Assembly: GCF_013408795.1 (NCBI RefSeq)
Contig: NZ_JACCCC010000001.1
Location: forward strand, 558,001 to 622,000
Origin: Spinactinospora alkalitolerans
Lineage (GTDB): Bacteria > Actinomycetota > Actinomycetes > Streptosporangiales > Streptosporangiaceae
Direction: 5' to 3'
Length of the DNA stretch: 64,000 nt
Made by a program: the position numbers and the translations under genes. Below, piece by piece: positions 8,187 through 16,339 of the stretch. The notes beneath the pieces are model-generated. The model was not told the origin of the DNA and made no database searches. It worked only from the letters and a program-made list of their open reading frames with translations. Positions within the stretch are counted from its first letter, which is position 1. Each line of letters opens with the position of its first letter.

Positions 8187-9002
8187 ATGACCGCAGATCT
8201 GCAGCACACCCGCTCCGGCCGGATCGGCCTGTGCTTTCGCGACAAGGGGACGGGCCCGACCGTGGTCCTCCTGCACGGCACGACCGCCAGCCTGGGCGTG
8301 TGGGATCCGGTCGCGGACCGGATCGGCGACCGGGTTCGGACCATAGCGGTCGACCAGCGCGGGCACGGCCGCAGCGACAAGCCCGCTGAGGGGTACGGCG
8401 TCTCTGACTACTGCTCCGACGTCCTCGCACTCATCGCGGAACTCGACTGCGGCCCGGTGGTCGTCTGCGGACACTCGCTGGGCGCCCGGAACGCGGTGGT
8501 GCTCGGAAGACAGCACCCCGAGTCGGTGGTGGGCGTGGTCGCCGTCGACTACACCCCCTACGTCGAACCGCATGTATTGGACGACCTCGAAGCCCGTGTG
8601 CGCGGCGGAGACCGGCGGTTCGACTCGGAGGCCGAGATCGAAGACTACCTGCGGCGCCGTTACCCGCTCATGCCCGTCGACGCCCTCCGGCGCCGGATCG
8701 CCTACGGCTATGTCAGGGAGGGCGACGGCTTCCGCGCACTCGCCGACCCCGCGGCGATGGTGCGCACAGTCCAGGGTCTGCGGTGCGACTTCGCGGCGGA
8801 GGCACGTGACATCACGGTCCCGGTGGTACTGGTCCGCGGCGAGCGGAGCCGGATCGTCTCGGACGAGGCGTTCGCCGCCACAAGGCGGCTGCGCCCGGAC
8901 TTCCGCGCCGTCGAGGTGCCGGAGGCCGACCACTACATACCGGAGGAGAACCCCGAGGTGGTCGCCGGCGAAATCACCCGGATGGTCCAGGCGGTGATGT
9001 GA
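8187..9002 (+). CDS. alpha/beta hydrolase, likely 2-(acetamidomethylene)succinate hydrolase
   Basis: A 271-residue alpha/beta-hydrolase. It shows the oxyanion region LLHGTTASLGVWDPVADRI, the nucleophile elbow CGHSLGARNAVV (Ser near residue 95), the acid in VLVRGERSRIVSD, and the catalytic His in VPEADHYIPEENPE. In the B6 pathway the last dedicated step hydrolyses 2-(acetamidomethylene)succinate to succinic semialdehyde, acetate, ammonia and CO2, and it is done by an alpha/beta-hydrolase encoded next to MHPCO. The start follows the previous stop by 12 bases. N-formylmaleamate deformylase-like activity is the main alternative. Confidence 0.82.
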   Translation: MTADLQHTRSGRIGLCFRDKGTGPTVVLLHGTTASLGVWDPVADRIGDRVRTIAVDQRGHGRSDKPAEGYGVSDYCSDVLALIAELDCGPVVVCGHSLGARNAVVLGRQHPESVVGVVAVDYTPYVEPHVLDDLEARVRGGDRRFDSEAEIEDYLRRRYPLMPVDALRRRIAYGYVREGDGFRALADPAAMVRTVQGLRCDFAAEARDITVPVVLVRGERSRIVSDEAFAATRRLRPDFRAVEVPEADHYIPEENPEVVAGEITRMVQAVM

Positions 9003-9064
9003 ACCGGCCGACACATCCCGCCTCGCCCACCACACAGGAACACACAGCACACGGAGGACGAAGA

Positions 9065-9526
9065 ATGCCGCTGAACATCCGCGACCTCACAATCTCGGCC
9101 CGCCAGTTCGCGTCCGGTGAGCGGATCCCGGATGCGCACGCCGCCGATCACGGCGACACCGCTCCCGACCTGAAGATCACCGGTGTCCCGGACGGCACAG
9201 TGGAACTCGCGGTGATCGTCCATGACCCCGACGCTCCGCTGCCGCGCGGGTTCGTCCACTGGGTCGTCTACGGCATCGACCCCTCCACGACCTGGCTGGA
9301 CAGTACCGAGGGCGAACGCGGTCACCGGGAAGGTCCCAACGGGATCGGCAAGAGAGCCTACACCGGCCCCCAGCCGCCGCCCAATCATGGCACGCACCAC
9401 TACTACTTCTGGGTCTACGCTCTGAGTACGGCGGTCGAGGGCGAACCCACGAGGGAAGAGTTCCTCGCCACCTACGCCGACAGCATCATCGAGCAGAACC
9501 GCCTCGTCGGCACGTACTCCGCCTGA
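9065..9526 (+). CDS. YbhB/YbcL family (PEBP / Raf-kinase-inhibitor-like) protein
   Basis: A 153-residue cytosolic protein of the phosphatidylethanolamine-binding-protein fold. It has the conserved DPDAPLPRGFVHWVVYGID (about residues 57-75) and GKRAYTGPQPPPNHGTHHYYFWVYAL motifs. The anion-binding pocket of this family binds small phosphorylated or carboxylated ligands, and its bacterial role is unclear. It is the last small gene before the regulator in the B6-type operon, preceded by GGAGGACGAAG. Whether it takes part in the pathway is not known. Confidence 0.85.
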   Translation: MPLNIRDLTISARQFASGERIPDAHAADHGDTAPDLKITGVPDGTVELAVIVHDPDAPLPRGFVHWVVYGIDPSTTWLDSTEGERGHREGPNGIGKRAYTGPQPPPNHGTHHYYFWVYALSTAVEGEPTREEFLATYADSIIEQNRLVGTYSA

Positions 9527-9666
9527 TCCGCCGCCCGCACCGGAGTGCGGGCGGGGCGAAATCCGACGATCTGCGGTGCCCGGCCCGCCGCACGCGGAAC
9601 GAGGCGCGCTGCCGAGAACCGCGTGTGGTGCGTACGCCAGATGCTTCGAGAGAGGAGAAGGACGAA

Positions 9667-10431
9667 GTGGCGGAGGTGCGAGGGCGCACTCCGGGCGTGG
9701 ACAGCGCCAGGCGAGCCCTGAAAGTCCTGCTGCTGTTCTCCGGGCAGTCCCCGAGGCTCACCATGGAGGAAATCGCGCGCGGTGTCGGTATCTCGACCCC
9801 GTCCGCCTACCGCTTCGTCTCGCTCCTCCGGGAGCTGGACCTCGTGGAGGAGGACGACGGTAGCACCTACGTGCTCTCACCGAGGGTCTTGGCGCTCGCC
9901 GAGAACGCCGAACGGACCATGCGGATGTCGCATCTCCTGCGTCCGCTGGTCGAGCGGCTGTCCTCGGTGACCGGGGAGACCGCGCTCGTCATCCGGCGCG
10001 TCGGCGATTTCGCCACGTGTACCGAGATATCCCAGGCGGACCGCTCCATCCGCCTGTCGTTCCAACCCGGCCAGATCATGAGCCTGCACCAAGGGGCCGG
10101 CCCCAAGGCCCTCCTCGCGGGAATGGGCAAGGAATGGGCGGCACGCTACTTCGACCGGCTGAAGTCGAAGCCGCCGCAGTACGACCGGGATGCGGTGCTG
10201 GCGGAACTCCCCGTCATCACCTCGCAAGGGTGGTCGCAGAGTTCGGCGGAGGTCGACGAGGACGTCTGGGCCGTGGCCGCACCGATCACGGTCGCGAACA
10301 AGGTGGTCGCCGCGCTCAGTGTCGCGGGCCCGCATTACCGGATCGACGAGAAGCGCGCCTCCATGATCCGTGAAGAGGTGATCTCGGGCGCTTCCGAGGT
10401 CTCCCGATCACTGAATACCTGGCACGACTAG
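9667..10431 (+). CDS. IclR-family transcriptional regulator
   Basis: A 254-residue regulator. The N-terminal winged helix-turn-helix includes SARRALKVLLLFSGQSPRLTMEEIARGVGISTPSAYRFVSLLRELDLV, and a C-terminal IclR effector domain follows (QADRSIRLSFQPGQIMSLHQGAGPKALLAG; WAVAAPITVANKVVAALSVAGP). GTG 9667 is preferred because AGGAGAAGG stands 6-14 bases upstream; an in-frame GTG at 9625 lacks this. It closes the B6-degradation operon and is the natural candidate to bind the palindrome at 1785-1804. Its TAG stop lies inside a CTAG duplicated by an IS5-type insertion, so the protein end is unaffected. Confidence 0.9.
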   Translation: MAEVRGRTPGVDSARRALKVLLLFSGQSPRLTMEEIARGVGISTPSAYRFVSLLRELDLVEEDDGSTYVLSPRVLALAENAERTMRMSHLLRPLVERLSSVTGETALVIRRVGDFATCTEISQADRSIRLSFQPGQIMSLHQGAGPKALLAGMGKEWAARYFDRLKSKPPQYDRDAVLAELPVITSQGWSQSSAEVDEDVWAVAAPITVANKVVAALSVAGPHYRIDEKRASMIREEVISGASEVSRSLNTWHD

Positions 10432-11068
10432 GCAGTTTTTTTGAACGGGTGGGGTCGCGGAGCCGGATGCGGACGGAGGCGACCTGGACGGTTCCGTCGA
10501 AGATCGCGGCTGTCTTGTCGTATCCGGTCGCGACCGCCCCGGTTGTGCTCGGGCGGTTGATGGAGCGCTCGACGGTGTCGCGGCCGCGGTGGGCGCCCCG
10601 GTCGAAGGCCGGGGGTATGCCGCCCGCCGATCCTTTGCGTTTGCGGTCGGCGCGCTGGTCGGCCGGTTGGGCGATGGTGGCTGTGATGCTGCGGCGGGCC
10701 GGGTGGATGCGGATCGCGGCCGAGGAGTAGGCATTGTCGCCCGGCAGCCGGTCGGGGCGGGTGCGCGGACGACCGGTGGTGCGGGTCCAGGTGCCCTCCA
10801 GCGACCAGCGGCGGTGTCGGCCGGCGGCGCTCTCCCAGGGGCCGTAGCGCTCGGGCAGGTTCCGCCAGCCGAGGCCGGTTCCGGTGCGCAAGCGGGATCG
10901 CGTTGGTGATGCGGCGGTGGTCGGCCCACCGCCCGCCCTTGTGGGGGGCGGCGGGCATGAGCGGGGCGAGCAGGGCCCACTCGGCGTCGGTGGGCTCATG
11001 GCCTCGGACCACGTCAACCGGGCATTCCAGAGCACCACTCCGCCCCGCAGCCATTTCAAAAGCACTGC
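10432..11068. mobile_element. small deleted IS5-family element inserted in a CTAG target
   Basis: The ends GCAGTTTTTTTGAA (from 10432) and, inverted, GCAGTGCTTTTGAA (ending 11068) match at 12 of 14 positions, and both are flanked by CTAG (10428-10431 and 11069-11072). This matches IS5-type insertion with a palindromic 4-bp target duplication. At 637 bp it is shorter than usual for a full element (about 850 bp), in line with the internal deletion in its transposase. Confidence 0.75.
10439..11054 (-). pseudogene. IS5-family transposase, frameshifted and deleted
   Basis: Reading on the minus strand, one frame gives the N-terminal DUF4096 helix-turn-helix block PTDAEWALLAPLMPAAPHKGGRWADHRRITNAI. 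A second frame continues with GWRNLPERYGPWESAAGRHRRWSLEGTWTR and then NAYSSAAIR, PAFDRGAHRGRDTVERSINR and TGYDKTA. The section with the first catalytic aspartates is missing between TWTR and the DNAYSS block. No functional transposase can be made. Confidence 0.75.
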
Positions 11069-12445
11069 CTAGTTAGGTCCGACCGTCAGCGTTTGAGTCG
11101 TTGTGTAGAAGTTCTGTGCGGCCTTGCCCTGCTCACGGGGACCGTAGCTAGAGGCCTTCTCCCCACCGAAAGGCGCCCAAAAGTCAACCCCAGAGGTCGG
11201 AGCGTTGACGCGGACGAGCCCGGTGTCGATCTCGTCAAGCGCGTCGAAGGCCACGTTCAAATCATTGGAGTAGACAGAGGTGACGAGGCCATAGCGGACC
11301 GCATTGTTCAGTTGAATCGCCTGGCCGATGTCACGAGCCGTCTGGATCGCGCAGATCGGGCCAAAAACCTCTTCGTTGACGAGCCGATTGTCCGCGGGCA
11401 CGTCCGCGACGAGCGTCGGCTGGGCGTACCAGCCGAATCGGTCCTCTCGGCCGCCACCGGTCAGCACCCGCGCCCCGTCGGAACGCGCACCGTCGGCCGC
11501 GGCGACCACAGCGTCGCGGGCCTCCTCCAGGATCAAAGGCCCGACAGCGGTGGTGTCCTCGGCAGGGTCGCCGACGCGCATGCACTCCACGGCTGCGGCC
11601 AGGGCCTCTCGGACCTGCGATTGCCGAGTCTCGTCGCCCACCACGATTACACGGCTGGTTGCCGTGCACTTCTGTCCTGCGTACCCCATCGCCGCAGCCG
11701 CCACCGACGGCGCGGCATTCTCGAGGTCGGCGTCCGGCAGCACGATCGAGGCGTTCAGCCCACCCATCTCCGCTTGAATCGGGAGGGAGCGATGCGTCGC
11801 TGCCATGGCGACCGCGTGACCGGCCTCGGCAGAGCCGGTGAACGAGACGCAGTCGGCGGCCCCGACGACGGCTCGGCCGGTCTCGCCGCCGCCGGGAACA
11901 ACGCGGAACAGGCCGGAGGGAAGCGCCTCGCCAAGCAGTTCGGCCAAACGCAGCGCCACAGCCGTAGCCTCGGGCGCAGGCTTCAGCAGCACGGCGTTGC
12001 CGTACGCGAGTGCTGGAGCAGCCTTCCACAGGGGGATCGCAGCCGGGAAGTTCCACGGCGTGATCAGACCGGCGACGCCGTGCGGGCGCCGCCGGCTGTA
12101 CAACAACGTTCGCGGACCCGCCGGCGGCAGCGTCTCCCCGTCAGGCTCGAACGCTTGCTGGGCGAAATACCGCATGATCGCAACCGACCGCGCCGCCTCA
12201 CCGCGCGCCTCGGTGGCTGGCTTGCCGACCTCGTCGATCATCAGCCGAGTCAGTTCTTCACTGGCCGCTGCGAGCTTTTCCGCCGCCGCCGCGAGCGCCT
12301 CCGCACGGGCAGGCGCGCCGGCTCTGTACCACTCACGGCCTACGCTCCGAGCCTCAGCCGCAGCAGACTCGACTGCGCGCGCATCAGCGTCGGGAATGTC
12401 GACGATTACACGATCCGGCGATTGCGGGCAACGACTCTGTACCAC
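11069..12445 (-). CDS. NAD(P)-dependent aldehyde dehydrogenase
   Basis: About 458 residues from GTG 12443-12445, chosen because GGAGG lies 9 bases upstream; the frame is open further to 12613 but that part overlaps the transporter gene. It has the family residues PWNFP (Asn near 132), FTGSAEAG, the general base Glu in AEMGGLNAS (about 226) and the nucleophile Cys in GQKCTATSR (about 260), which recalls alpha-ketoglutarate-semialdehyde dehydrogenases. It is the last gene of the minus-strand operon with an acid-sugar-type dehydratase and an amidohydrolase, so it probably oxidises a semialdehyde end product. The substrate is not determined. Its TAG stop uses the duplicated CTAG of the neighbouring IS5 element. 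Confidence 0.88.
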   Translation of the reverse strand: MVQSRCPQSPDRVIVDIPDADARAVESAAAEARSVGREWYRAGAPARAEALAAAAEKLAAASEELTRLMIDEVGKPATEARGEAARSVAIMRYFAQQAFEPDGETLPPAGPRTLLYSRRRPHGVAGLITPWNFPAAIPLWKAAPALAYGNAVLLKPAPEATAVALRLAELLGEALPSGLFRVVPGGGETGRAVVGAADCVSFTGSAEAGHAVAMAATHRSLPIQAEMGGLNASIVLPDADLENAAPSVAAAAMGYAGQKCTATSRVIVVGDETRQSQVREALAAAVECMRVGDPAEDTTAVGPLILEEARDAVVAAADGARSDGARVLTGGGREDRFGWYAQPTLVADVPADNRLVNEEVFGPICAIQTARDIGQAIQLNNAVRYGLVTSVYSNDLNVAFDALDEIDTGLVRVNAPTSGVDFWAPFGGEKASSYGPREQGKAAQNFYTTTQTLTVGPN

Positions 12446-12569
12446 TTTACGTGGCCTCCATTTACTACGTTCTTGTCTCAGAAGGCTTTGCTTGTCTCCG
12501 GTGGAGCTCTTCCAAACCTTCACGCCTTCCAGGTGTGCATTCCATCTCGGGCAGGCCGAGGGAGTTGGA

Positions 12570-14033
12570 TCACGCGAGCGTAAAGCCAAAGACTTCGAGT
12601 ACTGAATATGCACCGAGAACCAAGATGGCGATGCTGCTGACGACCAGGCTCACGCTGAACAGGCTACCGCCACGCAGCCGGTGATCAATCTCGACACGGC
12701 GCAGATACCAAACGGCTACGACGATGGCCATTAGCAGGACACCGGTCAGGATACCCGCGATTTGGATCATCAGGACTGGAGCCTGAATGAACAGGTACAT
12801 GGCACCCCAGAGGATCGGCAGTGCCACGGTGAAGATGCGGATCCACCGCGTCCGGGTCTGAGTGTGCTTCCAGTCGAAGACGCCCACGATGGCCAAAAAA
12901 TTGGTGTACATCCGCGACCAGCTGGGCAGGTTCGCGAAGAGCGTGGACATAAGTACCGCGATAGCGGCAATCAGGAATCCAATACTCGCCCATTCGCCGA
13001 GGACGTCCGTGTAAATGTGCGACAGCGTCGTGATCATCTCGTTGCTTCCCCCGGGCACAAGGCCTTGAGGATGCAGTACAGAGGCGCCCATCAGGTAGAA
13101 CGCGAACGTGCTGAAGGTGTAGACGGCCCAGGAAAGCCAAGCGTCCTTCTGCATGACCTTGATCCACCCATTGGCGCGCCGCGCCCACTCTTCGCTACCG
13201 TCAGGCGGCCCTGCCCAGCGGGCGTACCCCTTCTCGGCGCACCAATAGGTGTAGTAGGTGATCTCATCCGCTCCCACACCCGTGATACCGAACATGGCGA
13301 CAGCCGCTCCCAGGGCGCCCGCTGGGATCTGGAAGCTGAGACCGCTGAGCACGTCGTCGGCGCTGTATGCGAACGGAGTGAAAGGCAGTCCAACAGCAAG
13401 CGCAATAGTCAAGGCCGCGAAGGTAACCACCAAGGCGACCGAGCCCAGCTCGACCATTCGGTAGCGGTTGGAGTACAACAGCCCGATGGTGAAGACGACG
13501 ATGATGCCGGTCCAGATCGAAGTCGAGGCGAACCCCAAAGGAGGCCCGGCGATAGGGAACAGCAGGCTGCACGCAATAGCCACGCCGCCGACGATACCCC
13601 CGAGCAGCAGTTGCTTCGGCAGGGCCAGGCAGATCCACACCAGGTTGATCCAGCCTATACGCCCCAATTTAGGCGGGACCTTGTTATAACCGGTGAGTGC
13701 CGGCTGGCCGGTCGAAATCGTCCAGCGAGCCAGTTCCACCTGCACTGCTACCTTGACCAGAGTGCTGATGATCACCAGCCACAGCAGGGCGAAACCGGCT
13801 TCGGCGCCGAGTGTGGTGGTGACGACCAGTTCGCCCGAGCCCACGATCGAGGCGCTCAGAATTAGGCCGGGTCCGAGATAACGAAGGCTGGAGCGCAATC
13901 CCTGCGGCGGCTCTTTGATCCCTTCTGGGGTGAGATGGTAAGGATCGTATTCGCTTGCAGACTGCCTTGTTTCGGAAGTGCTATCCGTCAAGGGTCTCCG
14001 GTGTGACGCAATCGGCTCTTGCGAGCTCGCCAT
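12570..14033 (-). CDS. Nramp-related membrane transporter lacking the metal-binding motifs
   Basis: A 487-residue protein with a charged N-terminal tail and about eleven or twelve membrane helices. The opening YLGPGLILSASIVGSGELVVTTTLGAEAG aligns with helix 1 of Nramp proteins, but the metal-binding DPGN is replaced by IVGSGE. The helix 6 counterpart reads GITGVGADEITYY, without the usual MPH. So it is an Nramp-fold protein that probably does not carry Mn/Fe in the usual way. Its place between an aldehyde dehydrogenase and an amidohydrolase suggests uptake of the organic substrate of this operon. The substrate is unknown. Confidence 0.82.
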   Translation of the reverse strand: MASSQEPIASHRRPLTDSTSETRQSASEYDPYHLTPEGIKEPPQGLRSSLRYLGPGLILSASIVGSGELVVTTTLGAEAGFALLWLVIISTLVKVAVQVELARWTISTGQPALTGYNKVPPKLGRIGWINLVWICLALPKQLLLGGIVGGVAIACSLLFPIAGPPLGFASTSIWTGIIVVFTIGLLYSNRYRMVELGSVALVVTFAALTIALAVGLPFTPFAYSADDVLSGLSFQIPAGALGAAVAMFGITGVGADEITYYTYWCAEKGYARWAGPPDGSEEWARRANGWIKVMQKDAWLSWAVYTFSTFAFYLMGASVLHPQGLVPGGSNEMITTLSHIYTDVLGEWASIGFLIAAIAVLMSTLFANLPSWSRMYTNFLAIVGVFDWKHTQTRTRWIRIFTVALPILWGAMYLFIQAPVLMIQIAGILTGVLLMAIVVAVWYLRRVEIDHRLRGGSLFSVSLVVSSIAILVLGAYSVLEVFGFTLA

Positions 14034-14108
14034 ATTCGTGTACTCCTTCTCGCTAAAAGCCCATCTCCCCGATGATGTTAAAAGCCAAGCCCCCGGATAG
14101 ATTAGGTA

Positions 14109-15473
14109 CTACGTTGGTGCGGTAAACCGGCCGTATCCTTCATGGCCGGTAATCTTTCCGTCCGCGTAGACAGTTCTTCCGCGGCACAGCGTCTGTACGA
14201 TCCGGCCTTTCATGGGAAAATCGTCGTACAGGCGATAGTTATCTCGCGTCAGTACGAAGCCTTCATTCTTGCGGAATGTCCACTCGATGGACGGATCCAG
14301 GAGGACGAGGTCTGCGTCCTTGCCCGGATCGATCGAACCCTTGTGCGTCAGACCAAAGGTTCGCGCAGGGTTTGTTGCGAGCAGTTCGACCGCGTGGCTG
14401 TAGCTCAGCAGGCCATCAGCCACCTTGCTCAGGATGGCCGGAAATGCCGCATCGAGCTCAGGATGCCCGGCAGGCGCACTCCACACATCGCCCGCCTGCT
14501 TTTCCTCAGGCAGATATGGGCTGTGATCGCTGGCGATGATATCTACGCCTCGCTCGTGCACCGCTCGCCAAAGACTGTGCTGCTCATCAGGCGACCGCAG
14601 CGGTGGGTTGATCTTCGCGTAAACCCCGGCGCGCTCCATATCCTCTCGATCGAACACCAGGTAATGCGGGCATGTCTCAACGGATACGTCGACACCGCGC
14701 TCTTTAGCCTGCATGGCGAGCTTCACGCCCCAGGACGAGGAGACGTGAGGTAGATGAAGTCGAACAGACAGCTCCTCAGCGAAGACGAGCAAACTCGCGA
14801 TCGCGGCAGCCTCTACGTATGCAGGTCTCGAGTCAGCATGCGCCAGAATGTCGCTCCTACCGGCCCGGCGCATCTTCTCGATTCCCTGCTCCAGTAGAAG
14901 ATTGTCTTCAGCATGAATCGCGCAGGGAAGTCCAGTAGGCGCAATACCGGACAGCGAAGAAAATAGTTTTGCGTTATCCGGCGCACACAATCCGATGAAT
15001 TCCGCCTCTCGCCCGGACGGAACGCCATGGGAGAAGGCCTTGAAGCCTATGACTCCTTCGTCTGCCAGTCCTTTCGCGGTGTCGCCGTCCACGGCGCCGC
15101 CGGCGTAGAGCGCGAAGTCGACATAGCATGCTTCCTCGCCCGTCCTTCGCCGGTTCCGGACCGCCTCCGGCGTTGACGCAGGCGGTGACGACGTGGGCAT
15201 TTCCAAAATGGTTGTCACACCGCTGGCGGCGGCTGCCTTCGTAGCCGATTGCCACGTTTCCCGGTCTGGGCGCGCCGGAGCCCGAGTGTGCACGTGGGCG
15301 TCTACGAATCCTGGCAGCACATAGTAACCGGACGCGTCGATGACCTCGGCGGCGCCAGGTGCCTTGCCCGCCGGGTAGAGTGCCTCGATCCGGTCGCCGG
15401 TGACACCGATGTCACGTTGCTCTTCTCGGCCCCCGCTGACCACGGTTCCGTTCTTGATTACCAGGTCCACCAT
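14109..15473 (-). CDS. dihydroorotase/allantoinase-type cyclic amidohydrolase
   Basis: A 454-residue TIM-barrel amidohydrolase. Binuclear-metal ligands are visible: HVH in GFVDAHVHTRAP (about residue 60), the probable carboxylated Lys in VIGFKAFSHG, His in AIHAEDN and HLPHVSS, and the catalytic Asp in IIASDHSPY. The C-terminal NPARTFGLTHKGSIDPGKDADLVLLD closes the beta-sandwich. These enzymes open cyclic amides such as allantoin, dihydropyrimidines or hydantoins. The neighbours (enolase-type, short-chain dehydrogenase, aldehyde dehydrogenase) point to catabolism of an imported cyclic amide or a derivative; the exact substrate is open. Confidence 0.88.
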   Translation of the reverse strand: MVDLVIKNGTVVSGGREEQRDIGVTGDRIEALYPAGKAPGAAEVIDASGYYVLPGFVDAHVHTRAPARPDRETWQSATKAAAASGVTTILEMPTSSPPASTPEAVRNRRRTGEEACYVDFALYAGGAVDGDTAKGLADEGVIGFKAFSHGVPSGREAEFIGLCAPDNAKLFSSLSGIAPTGLPCAIHAEDNLLLEQGIEKMRRAGRSDILAHADSRPAYVEAAAIASLLVFAEELSVRLHLPHVSSSWGVKLAMQAKERGVDVSVETCPHYLVFDREDMERAGVYAKINPPLRSPDEQHSLWRAVHERGVDIIASDHSPYLPEEKQAGDVWSAPAGHPELDAAFPAILSKVADGLLSYSHAVELLATNPARTFGLTHKGSIDPGKDADLVLLDPSIEWTFRKNEGFVLTRDNYRLYDDFPMKGRIVQTLCRGRTVYADGKITGHEGYGRFTAPT

Positions 15474-15506
15474 TTACAGTCTCCTCACTAGCCGATACGG
15501 CCGCGA

Positions 15507-16268
15507 CTACGGCATTACATCCCCGCCGTTTGGATGAAAGGTCTGCCCGGTGTAGAAGTCCCCATCAGGCGAAGAGGCGATCAGAACCATGGTCGGCGCA
15601 ACTTCTTCCGCTGCGCCGAACCGACGCAAGGGAATCTCGGACAGCTTGCGTTGCAGCCACTCCTCACTGACACGGGCCGCTCCCGGCTTCTCCTCGGTCT
15701 GTATCCGCCCCGGCGCAACCGCATTGACGGTGATCCCTGTCCCGGCAAATTCCAGGGCTAGCGACTTCGTGAAGGCGATGACTCCGGCCTTCGCTGCGGT
15801 ATAATGCGCGAGTTCGTGGCCACCCTTGACTGCGAGTTGCGAGCTGACGTTTATGATCCGGCCGAACTGCCGTTCCAGCATGTGCGGCAGCACGGCCCGG
15901 CTACAGAGAAACACGCTGCGCACGTTCCGCGAGAAGTGATCATCCCAATCTTCAGGGGTGATTTCCAGGAAAGGCTTATTGAAGCCGCCTCCGGCATTAT
16001 TGACAAGTATATCGATCTGGCCGAACGCCTCCAGCGACCGCTCGATGAGGCGATTCACCTGGTCGACATCGGTGACGTCAGCATCGACGGTGATCGCTTT
16101 CCTGCCGAGGCTTCGCACCTCGTCCGCGACTGCCGTCGCGCGTTCATCATCTCCGAGGGAATCGATGATTACGTCGGCGCCCTCTCGAGCGAGCGCCAGT
16201 GCGGCTCCCCGCCCGATGCCTCGACTAGCACCCGTGATCAGGGCTACTCGGCCCGATAGTTTGGTCAT
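15507..16268 (-). CDS. short-chain dehydrogenase/reductase (SDR)
   Basis: A 253-residue classical SDR. It shows the cofactor motif TGASRGIGRGAA (residues 13-24), the NNAGGG motif, catalytic Ser in INVSSQLAV, and YTAAK supplying the Tyr/Lys pair (about 155-159). The C-terminal FYTGQTFHPNGGDVMP is typical of the FabG-like group. Acidic Asp after strand 2 (DSLGDDERA) does not settle NAD versus NADP. It is encoded between the amidohydrolase and the enolase-type gene, so it likely oxidises or reduces a hydroxy-acid intermediate of the same pathway. Confidence 0.9.
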   Translation of the reverse strand: MTKLSGRVALITGASRGIGRGAALALAREGADVIIDSLGDDERATAVADEVRSLGRKAITVDADVTDVDQVNRLIERSLEAFGQIDILVNNAGGGFNKPFLEITPEDWDDHFSRNVRSVFLCSRAVLPHMLERQFGRIINVSSQLAVKGGHELAHYTAAKAGVIAFTKSLALEFAGTGITVNAVAPGRIQTEEKPGAARVSEEWLQRKLSEIPLRRFGAAEEVAPTMVLIASSPDGDFYTGQTFHPNGGDVMP

Positions 16269-16339
16269 TCTCTCCCTCTAACCTACTGACTTGCGCGCGA
16301 GGAAATTCCCATCACTAAATGAGCACAATGATTCATGCC

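Noticed and set aside
104-9526. Joining the MaoC-type dehydratase pair to the B6-degradation operon
   Set aside because: An ISL3 remnant and a strong promoter separate them, and the B6 pathway has no hot-dog hydratase step.
11093-12583. Long plus-strand open frame opposite the aldehyde dehydrogenase gene
   Set aside because: Arginine-rich and motif-free, while the minus strand encodes all ALDH catalytic residues.
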